This document shows positions 43,101 to 48,162 of a stretch of DNA of 64,000 nucleotides, in pieces. The notes beneath the pieces were generated by a model. It searched no databases, was not told the origin of the DNA, and saw nothing but the letters and a program-made list of their open reading frames with translations. Position 1 is the first letter of the stretch; every line of letters begins with the position of its first letter. The DNA is taken from contig JAIYCE010000098.1 in assembly GCA_027488155.1 (NCBI GenBank), positions 1 to 64,000 of the forward strand. Direction: 5' to 3'. This DNA comes from Hyphomicrobiales bacterium (GTDB lineage: Bacteria > Pseudomonadota > Alphaproteobacteria > Rhizobiales > Beijerinckiaceae). The position numbers were made by a program, and so were the translations under genes.

Positions 43101-43425
43101 AATAGACATGTTCGACGCCGTTTATGCCTTTGACGATGGTTTCGAGTGGACGCGTGACGAGTTCGACGGCGTCGTCCGCTCGCCACCCATTGGCTTCAAC
43201 AATGATGTCAACCATCGGCACACTGATTTGCGGCTCTTCCTCGCGCGGCAAGGACATGAGTGCAATCACGCCAACGATCAAAGACCCGATGAGCAGAAGA
43301 GGCGTTAATGGCGACGTGATGAAGGCGCGGGTGAGAATGCCGGATAAGCCAAGCGGCATTGTAGGCGCGCGATTTTGATCCTGATTGACTGGGTTCGTGG
43401 CGCTCTGCTCAATGGATTGTGTCAT
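40132..43425 (-). CDS. RND efflux pump, inner-membrane transporter (AcrB/CusA-like fold)
   Basis: A 1097-residue RND transporter with two large periplasmic loops and about 12 membrane helices. The first helix region is SPLTPLLLIGSLIVGVIALM; helix 4 carries FSIGILVDDAIVVVENIVRH with the paired Asp of the proton relay; IVRNSILLVDFIRHARAAG is in the second half. It lacks the CusA heavy-metal motifs I would look for, so the substrate class is undefined (HAE-1-like by length). It overlaps the adaptor gene by 4 bases. No outer-membrane factor is encoded nearby. Divergence from a sulfide-response-type operon suggests shared control. Confidence 0.91.
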   Translation of the reverse strand: MTQSIEQSATNPVNQDQNRAPTMPLGLSGILTRAFITSPLTPLLLIGSLIVGVIALMSLPREEEPQISVPMVDIIVEANGWRADDAVELVTRPLETIVKGINGVEHVYSQTMDDRAVVTARFLVGTDEDAAILRIHEKIRANIGALPKGVPEPLIVGRGINDVAIVVLTLAAKPGKTDRWTDNALYQVADELRLELSKVENVAGTYLVGGSPNQIRIEPDPEKLALYGVTLNQMIDKLVNANRSFQIGSFRDQGKSLPVLAGQTLQGVPDVGLLLLTTRDGRPVYVKDVARIVVGALERDKRAFTMTPENNGSLEIRPAVSIALAKRKGANAVTVSHDIMQRLKLVEGRIVPSDIGISVTRDYGETATEKADELLFHLALATVSIVVLITLAIGWREGLVVLVIIPTTILLTLFASWLMGYTINRVSLFALIFSIGILVDDAIVVVENIVRHWSMRGQRGLVETAVEAVAEVGNPTIVATLTIVAALLPMMFVSGLMGPYMSPIPANASMAMLFSFFVAVTITPWLLLKIARKKFATPDEMHIDHHDEGAMGRFYRRMARPVIANQKIAKRFLLGVTLATLVSMALFATKTVRVKLLPFDNKSEIQIVLDLPRGATLEDTQNQLFAIAKRLADLPELTSIQAYAGTASPFNFNGLVRHYFYRETPELGDLMINLSPKADRSRVSHDIALDIRKRLAGLTLPDGARLKLVEVPPGPPVLATLMVEIYGPDAETRRETARKMREAFNKVDFVVDVDDSLGTRGERIRFAIDQDALEFHGVEERSVYDTLAALVGGVKIGYSQRGPGLKPIDITVALPKEDLAWTEKILSTPLPAGGTARQGKNVELGDVVRVRREQSSWPIFRHDGHYAEMVTADLAGRFEAPIYGMLAVEEAMKTVDFGKAGMPTIKYHGKPLDETKPTILWDGEWEVTYVTFRDMGAAFIVALLGIYLLVVAQFGSFLLPLVILVPVPLTLIGIVFGHWLFNAAFTATSMIGFIALAGIIVRNSILLVDFIRHARAAGMTMKNALMEAGATRFKPIVLTAAAAIIGAAFILTDPIFQGLAISMVFGLASSTALTLLVIPALYVWLRDDGVALAKSEM

Positions 43426-44378
43426 GGTGTCACCACGACATCGCCAGCTTTGAGACCGGACAGAATTTCAATGTCGCTGCCGCGGGTTTCGCCGGGCTGA
43501 ACCGCGACCTCGATGCCATTCTTCAATCTTACGAACCAGACGCCAGCGCGCACGGTTAAGGCCGACTTCGGAATGAAGATTGCGGCGCGTTGACCCGTTG
43601 GCACCAGTACGCGCGTACGCTCGCCGATGAAGTAATCGGCCAAACCCTCGACATCGACATCGGCGATAACGCGGCCGCCTTGCACATCAGGATAGACGAT
43701 ACGGACAACACCCTTTTGCGTGACGTTGGAATCCGTTTCACCACGCCCGGCAATCGTGACGGCAGCGCCGGCGCGCAAGAAACGCGCATGGCGTTCGGGC
43801 AATTGCAGACGCAGGATCATGCCGTCCACTGCAATGGTCGCCACAGTCTCGCCGGGCATCACTACCTGCCCTTCGACGACAGGCACTGTGATAACGCGGC
43901 CTTTGCCGGGCGCAAGCACACCACCTTCCGACATCTGCTGGAGGAGCACGTCACGATCCGCGTTCAGTGCCGACAAAACGCGCTCGGCCACATCCAATGC
44001 GGTGCGCGATTGATCAGCCTGCGTTTGGGTGCCCGCGCCGCGGCGGACGAGTTCCTGATAGCGCTCGGCATCGGAACGTGCCTGATCGCGCTGCGCCTGT
44101 TGGGACTTGATGCGCTGGTCGAGGCCGCGCACTTGGAGCTGCATTTTCTGGTCGGCGATGAGTGCAATCTCTGCGCCCGCATCGACCCGCTGGCCTTCCT
44201 TGATCTTCAATTGCTCGATGATGCCGCCGATCCTGGCTCTTGCGGTCAAAAGGCGGCCAGGCTCCACGGTCGCGACAACGGCCTTATAATCCTCGACGAG
44301 GCGCCGCTCTACGGTCATCTCACCGGCAAATGCCGTCGGGATCAGGGTAACAAACACCAGTACAGAAAGGCGGACCAT
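43422..44378 (-). CDS. RND efflux periplasmic adaptor (membrane fusion protein)
   Basis: A 318-residue HlyD/AcrA-type adaptor. Signal peptide MVRLSVLVFVTLIPTAFA; lipoyl half-motif ARIGGIIEQLKIKEGQRVDAG near 48-68; alpha-hairpin coiled coil about 75-135 (RIKSQQAQRDQARSDAERY); second lipoyl half LAPGKGRVITVPVVEGQVV; beta-barrel and C-terminal domain follow. No lipobox. GGAG before ATG 44378; an upstream in-frame start is not supported. First gene of the pump operon. Confidence 0.9.
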   Translation of the reverse strand: MVRLSVLVFVTLIPTAFAGEMTVERRLVEDYKAVVATVEPGRLLTARARIGGIIEQLKIKEGQRVDAGAEIALIADQKMQLQVRGLDQRIKSQQAQRDQARSDAERYQELVRRGAGTQTQADQSRTALDVAERVLSALNADRDVLLQQMSEGGVLAPGKGRVITVPVVEGQVVMPGETVATIAVDGMILRLQLPERHARFLRAGAAVTIAGRGETDSNVTQKGVVRIVYPDVQGGRVIADVDVEGLADYFIGERTRVLVPTGQRAAIFIPKSALTVRAGVWFVRLKNGIEVAVQPGETRGSDIEILSGLKAGDVVVTP

Positions 44379-44398
44379 GGACGTCTCCTCATTATCGC

Positions 44399-44434
44399 TT
44401 GACATGTATATTTATATTCTCTAATTTAGCAAGT
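44399..44434. promoter_or_regulatory. Divergent promoter/operator of the pump and sulfide-response operons
   Basis: Plus strand: TTGACA (44399-44404), 17-base spacer, TAATTT (44422-44427). A start 7-8 bases later coincides with ATG 44435, suggesting a leaderless arsR message, consistent with the absence of a ribosome-binding site. The spacer is AT-rich (GTATATTTATATTCT), as BigR-type operators are. The adaptor gene begins only 56 bases away on the other strand, so one bound repressor would cover both promoters. Confidence 0.6.
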
Positions 44435-44752
44435 ATGAATTTAGAGGCGCTCACCACACAGGCCGGACGGGCAGAAACGCTCTTAAAGGCCATCGCCAAT
44501 CGCTATCGTCTGATGGTGCTCTGCGAGCTCCATCAGGGCGAGCTCTCCGTGTCGGCCTTGCAGCAGCGGATAGGGCTCAGCCAATCCGCGCTCTCGCAAC
44601 ATCTCGCCAAGCTGCGCGCGGAAGAGATTGTCACGACAAGGCGCGATGCGCAGACGATCTATTACTCGCTCGCGAGTCCCGAGATCAGCCGCATTATCGC
44701 AACGCTGCATGACATCTATTGTTCAGATTCCTGCCCACCCGAAAGGACATGA
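44435..44752 (+). CDS. ArsR-family repressor of the persulfide-sensing SqrR/BigR type
   Basis: A 105-residue winged-helix ArsR protein. The recognition helix is [20 protein letters not shown] and the wing [15 protein letters not shown]. Cys30 (MVLCELHQG) and Cys96 (DIYCSDSC) are 66 residues apart, exactly the spacing of the redox pair Cys41/Cys107 in SqrR and Cys42/Cys108 in BigR, which link through sulfane sulfur and release DNA. Cys100 is extra. The metal-binding CxC motif of arsenic sensors is absent. The following DUF2892 and rhodanese genes support a sulfide/persulfide role. Confidence 0.87.
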   Translation: MNLEALTTQAGRAETLLKAIANRYRLMVLCELHQGELSVSALQQRIGLSQSALSQHLAKLRAEEIVTTRRDAQTIYYSLASPEISRIIATLHDIYCSDSCPPERT

Positions 44753-44754
44753 TC

Positions 44755-44958
44755 ATGACCATCGACCGCATCGTAATGGCCTTTGCCGGTACCGTCGTTC
44801 TCGTCAGCGTTTTGCTCTCCGTCTATGCCAGCCCGAGCTGGCTTTGGCTGACGGGATTTGTTGGTGCCAATCTTTTGCAGGCTTCGTTCACTGGCTTCTG
44901 CCCGCTGGCGATGGTGTTGAAAAAGTTCGGCGTGCAGCCCGGCAAAGCCTTCGCCTAA
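44755..44958 (+). CDS. DUF2892 (YgaP-tail-like) small membrane protein
   Basis: A 67-residue protein with two membrane segments (about 5-24 and 28-48), the DUF2892 domain: [16 protein letters not shown] then [20 protein letters not shown] and [12 protein letters not shown]. In YgaP this domain is fused to a rhodanese; here the rhodanese is the next gene. The ATG at 44755 lies 7 bases after AGGA; ATG 44749 overlaps the arsR stop but is too close to the ribosome-binding site. Confidence 0.88.
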   Translation: MTIDRIVMAFAGTVVLVSVLLSVYASPSWLWLTGFVGANLLQASFTGFCPLAMVLKKFGVQPGKAFA

Positions 44959-44986
44959 GGTTCGGTGTCTCAAACGGGAGCGCGTT

Positions 44987-45325
44987 GTGTTTTCTTTCTT
45001 CCGACGCGGCGCGGCGGTTGCCACCGATCAAGCCTCACATGACGATCTCGCCAAGGCCTCGCAGACCGGCGCATGCACCATCATTGATGTGCGTGAACCG
45101 AACGAGTTTGCGGCGGGCCGCGTGCCGGGAGCGCGCAACATGCCGCTCTCGCGTTTCAACCCTGCAGCACTGCCACAGGACAAGCCGATCATCCTGATTT
45201 GTCAGGCCGGAGGACGCTCGGCGCGCGCGCTTTCGGCCTGCCGCGCGGCGGGATTGGCCGATGCACGGCATTACAAGCCGGGCACTGGAGGCTGGATCGC
45301 CAAAGGCAGCCCAATCGAAAAGTAA
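44987..45325 (+). CDS. Rhodanese-domain sulfurtransferase
   Basis: A 112-residue single-domain rhodanese. The active-site loop is CQAGGRS with the persulfide-bearing Cys near residue 72; IIDVREPNEFAAGRVPGARN precedes it. GTG start with GGGAG 6 bases upstream. It probably moves sulfane sulfur in sulfide detoxification, with the DUF2892 protein at the membrane and under the ArsR-type sensor. Confidence 0.9.
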   Translation: MFSFFRRGAAVATDQASHDDLAKASQTGACTIIDVREPNEFAAGRVPGARNMPLSRFNPAALPQDKPIILICQAGGRSARALSACRAAGLADARHYKPGTGGWIAKGSPIEK

Positions 45326-45375
45326 ACTGCGCCCTCGCAGGCAATGGATACAACGTCGTATCGAAGCATAGCGCC

Positions 45376-46503
45376 TCACCGCACGGGATTGAGGCGCAAC
45401 AATCGTCCTTGAGGACTGTCCGTCAGAAGATAGATGAAACCATCGGGTGCTTGCCGCACGTCCCGGATGCGTTCCTGCAAATTGTTGAGCATACGCTCCT
45501 CGGTAGCAATGCGTGTACCATCGAGTGTCAATCGCGACACGATTTCACCCGCAAGTGCACCGACGAGCAATTGTCCTTTCCATTGCGGGTAACGATCGGA
45601 CGTCACAAACGCCATGCCAGACGGAGCGATGGAGGGATCCCAAACATAGATGGGCTGCTCCATCCCTTGCGCCGCTGTGCCAAGTCCAATTTTAGCGCCT
45701 GAATAATGTTTGCCGTACGCGATGACAGGCCAGCCATAATTTTTGCCGGCTTGCGGGATATTGATTTCGTCACCACCCTTCGCGCCATGCTCGACAGTCC
45801 AGAGTGCGCCTGTCTGCGGGTGAATGGCAGCAGCTTGCACATTGCGATGGCCGTACGACCAGATCTCCGGTTTCTTGTCGCTCTGTCCGACGAAGGGGTT
45901 GTCGCGCGGGACACTCCCATCGAGATTAATCCGGACGATTTTGCCCAGATGATTTGAGAGATTTTGCGCTTGGTCCATCAGCGCGAAACGTTCACCCAAT
46001 GTGATGAACAAAGTACCGTCGCGCGCAAAGACGAGACGACCCCCAAAATGCATCGCATTGGCGTATGACGGCTCTTGCCGGAAAATGACTTTTACATCGT
46101 CAATGCGTTCAGCATTGGCAGACAAGCGCGCGACGGCCACGCTGGTTCCGTTGGCTTGCCCGCGCGGTTCTGTGAAGCTGAACACGATACGACGCGATGT
46201 GGCGAAATCCGGCGCGAGCGCTACGTCGAGCAACCCGCCTTGGCCGCCCGCCGCGATGGCTGGCAAACCAGCAATGCGCACCAGCTTTCCGCGCGAATCC
46301 ACTAGGTTGAGACGGCCGGGACGCTCCGTCACCAACATGCGGCCATCTGGCAGGAAAGCGATCGACCAAGGGTGTTCAAGCCCCTTGGCCACCGTGTCCA
46401 CATTCAGCTGCATCGCTTGGGTTGAGAATGGCTGCGCCGCAACAGAAAGCGGGGCAATGGTCAGCGCCAAGCAAATTGCCCCAATCAAGGGAAGGATAAG
46501 CAT
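45376..46503 (-). CDS. Soluble PQQ-dependent aldose sugar dehydrogenase (YliI/Asd family)
   Basis: A 375-residue six-bladed propeller of the soluble glucose/aldose dehydrogenase family. Signal peptide to about residue 23 (ending SVAA|QP). Family sequence: GLEHPWSIAFLPDGRMLVTE, GGQGGLLDVALAPDF, SYGHRNVQAAAIHPQTGALW, EHGAKGGDEINIPQAGKNYG (Ca/PQQ region). It would oxidise aldoses in the periplasm with PQQ, passing electrons to a quinone or cytochrome. PQQ synthesis genes are not in the window. Confidence 0.88.
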   Translation of the reverse strand: MLILPLIGAICLALTIAPLSVAAQPFSTQAMQLNVDTVAKGLEHPWSIAFLPDGRMLVTERPGRLNLVDSRGKLVRIAGLPAIAAGGQGGLLDVALAPDFATSRRIVFSFTEPRGQANGTSVAVARLSANAERIDDVKVIFRQEPSYANAMHFGGRLVFARDGTLFITLGERFALMDQAQNLSNHLGKIVRINLDGSVPRDNPFVGQSDKKPEIWSYGHRNVQAAAIHPQTGALWTVEHGAKGGDEINIPQAGKNYGWPVIAYGKHYSGAKIGLGTAAQGMEQPIYVWDPSIAPSGMAFVTSDRYPQWKGQLLVGALAGEIVSRLTLDGTRIATEERMLNNLQERIRDVRQAPDGFIYLLTDSPQGRLLRLNPVR

Positions 46504-46642
46504 AGGGCAATCTCCCGGTGGTTCGCGTCGGCATTCCAGCCTCGCTTAACTGCCATTCTACTCTGCGCGCATCTCGGAAATCCGCCTCACGATTCTCCGA
46601 ACACACAAAGGCGAAATATGCTCATTCATCGCCGAAAAAGAA

Positions 46643-46719
46643 TGGTACAGCTGCCCCGGCTTGAACGGGGGACCCCCAGATCCACAATCTGGTGCTCTAA
46701 CCAACTGAGCTACAGCTGC
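46643..46719 (-). tRNA. tRNA-His (GTG)
   Basis: A 77-base gene including CCA. The anticodon arm CCAGA-TTGTGGA-TCTGG has anticodon GTG. Acceptor GCAGCTG pairs with CAGCTGT (G1:U72), the D-arm begins AGCTCAG, and the T-loop is GTTCAAGCC. The discriminator is A73 and the base before position 1 is T, so neither G-1 nor C73 is encoded; this is the unusual tRNA-His form known from alphaproteobacteria. Confidence 0.96.
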
Positions 46720-46790
46720 ATGCTCTTGTGAAGCGGGCGGAAACTAATCCGAGGGTGACGTCATTTCAAGCCGAAATGCATCCCGCAACG

Positions 46791-46817
46791 AAGAAAGGGC
46801 GACCTGCGCCGCCCTTC
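46791..46817 (-). terminator. Intrinsic terminator after the first phasin gene
   Basis: AAGGGCG (46795-46801) and CGCCCTT (46810-46816) with an 8-base loop; on the minus strand followed by TTTCTT. It lies just downstream of the phasin-type gene ending at 46855. Confidence 0.6.
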
Positions 46818-46854
46818 CGATCTCTACTATCCTTGTTTTCGATAGATGCAGCCC

Positions 46855-47352
46855 TCAGGGCTTGGGCTGGTCGAACAGGGATCGAAGACGCTCATTGTTG
46901 CTTTCGAACGCCTTTTGGAAATAAGTCGCCATTTCACGAGCCTGACCGGCGACGATTTCGAACTGTACCCGAGAATGTCGCGCATTGACGGCCAAAGCAT
47001 CGGCAAAGGTCCGCGCGTCTTTGGCATCCTGCCACCACGCTAGAGCGGCTTCTGACTGCGCTTTGACGAGTTCGTTCCATGCCGCGGGCATGACGTTGTC
47101 CGGCGCGGCGGGGACAATGATCGCGTCTGGCGTCACAGGATCGGTAGATTTGGCGGTCTCCGGCTTGGCCTTCAGCGGCTTTGCAGGGGCCGTCTTGTCG
47201 GCCTCCACCTTGGTCGTTTCCGTCTTGGCAGCTTCAGTCTTGGCAGCTTCGGTTTTGACAGCTTTGCTGGCCGCAGCGGGTTCCGGCTTGCCGGAGGCGC
47301 TCTTGGCGAGGGTCACGGGCTTGGCCCGGCCCGCCTTATGGGGCGTCGACAT
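46855..47352 (-). CDS. Phasin-family protein with Lys/Ala/Thr-rich N-terminal region
   Basis: A 165-residue protein. The first 80 residues are disordered and basic, with five-residue repeats (KTEAAKTEAAKTETTK). The C-terminal phasin-type helix (AAWNELVKAQSEAALAWWQD to FQKAFESNNERLRSLF) would coat polyhydroxyalkanoate granules. The Lys/Ala repeats resemble DNA-binding phasins or histone-like tails, so it might link granules to DNA; that is inference. GAGGA precedes ATG 47352. It follows a second phasin gene in the same direction. Confidence 0.8.
   Translation of the reverse strand: MSTPHKAGRAKPVTLAKSASGKPEPAAASKAVKTEAAKTEAAKTETTKVEADKTAPAKPLKAKPETAKSTDPVTPDAIIVPAAPDNVMPAAWNELVKAQSEAALAWWQDAKDARTFADALAVNARHSRVQFEIVAGQAREMATYFQKAFESNNERLRSLFDQPKP
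47222..47266 (-). repeat. Three 15-base tandem repeats inside the phasin gene
   Basis: Three copies of a 15-base unit (GTCTTGGCAGCTTCA, then one with 1 change, then one with several) encode the AAKTE repeat in the protein. Copy number could vary by slippage without breaking the frame. Confidence 0.85.
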
Positions 47353-47437
47353 GGCTCTATCCTCTATGGGTCGGTGCTTGGACAATGATCCGCGCCTTTC
47401 GGCCCGGTGACGGCTTGATGAAACAACGGAAAGGCGA

Positions 47438-47458
47438 CCCCGGCGAAATGCGCCGGGG
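47438..47458 (-). terminator. Hairpin between the two phasin genes
   Basis: A perfect 8-bp stem, CCCCGGCG, AAATG loop, CGCCGGGG. The T-run after it on the minus strand is poor (TCGCCTTTCC), so it may be a partial terminator or a message-stabilising element between the two phasins. Confidence 0.5.
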
Positions 47459-47474
47459 CCGAATCTAGATCAAA

Positions 47475-47915
47475 TCAGCGCTTTGTGGCTTCCGAAGCGG
47501 CCTTCTGCACTTCCGAGGCGGCCTTCTGCATGGTCGCCTGCGCTTCGGTCGCAGCCTTCTGCACCGTGCTCTGAAGCGCAGTACCGAATTCTTGCATCTG
47601 CGACTGCAGCGCCGACATTTGCGACTTCAGGAAATCGGCCTGATGTTGCATCACTTCCTGCACGTCGCGCGAGCGGACAATCTTTTCAGCCAAGTCGAAA
47701 GCAGCCGAAACATTCTGTTCAGCGTAGGTGAACGCCTTCTTGGCCATGTCCTTGCCATTCGCTTGGACCGAGTCGGCCTGCGTTTCGGCAGCCGAGACTG
47801 CCTTGGTGGCTGCGCTCATGAAGCCGCCAACGGCTTTCTTCGCCTGATCGACGCTTTTTTCGGCCATATCGCGCATTTCGTTGGGGATTTCATAGTTGAA
47901 AGGGGGCTTTGTCAT
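47475..47915 (-). CDS. Phasin
   Basis: A 146-residue phasin, the surface protein of polyhydroxyalkanoate granules. The start MTKPPFNYEIPNEMRDMAEK and SVDQAKKAVGGFMSAATKAV are typical of alphaproteobacterial phasins; the body is amphipathic helix, and the tail repeats QKAASEVQKAASEATK coiled-coil units. The start is fixed at ATG 47915; the upstream extension is not protein-like. A TTGTGCA palindrome upstream is a candidate site for the granule-sensing repressor PhaR. Confidence 0.9.
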   Translation of the reverse strand: MTKPPFNYEIPNEMRDMAEKSVDQAKKAVGGFMSAATKAVSAAETQADSVQANGKDMAKKAFTYAEQNVSAAFDLAEKIVRSRDVQEVMQHQADFLKSQMSALQSQMQEFGTALQSTVQKAATEAQATMQKAASEVQKAASEATKR

Positions 47916-47969
47916 GGGACTGTCCTCATTGGAGGGAGTGGGCCACGGCCTATCCGTTCCTCTCCCAAA

Positions 47970-48002
47970 TTGTGCATCGCAATATATTGCTGCACTGCAC
48001 AA
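47970..48002 (-). promoter_or_regulatory. TGC-rich nested palindrome upstream of phasin (PhaR-like box)
   Basis: Outer arms TTGTGCA (47970-47976) and TGCACAA (47996-48002) enclose the perfect inner palindrome GCAATATATTGC (47979-47990). The half TGCACTGCACAA is identical to part of the palindrome at 52466-52484. PhaR of alphaproteobacteria binds TGC/GCA-rich palindromes before phasin genes, so this is a likely site. Confidence 0.62.
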
Positions 48003-48162
48003 AGTCAAGTTCATCTTCTGTCGCTAGTCGCTTTTTTTTGCCGCACAGAGATTAACCCTAACCCCAAAAGCTGTTCCGCTAACCATTCCGGGGCGTGGGC
48101 TTCGGTTCCGCAATATGCTTAAAAAAGTCTGAACGCATTCCCTCACGGCATCCGGGGCACAG

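Noticed and set aside
43590-44402. 270-codon plus-strand frame
   Set aside because: Antisense to the efflux adaptor; His/Asp/Leu-rich composition without any domain.
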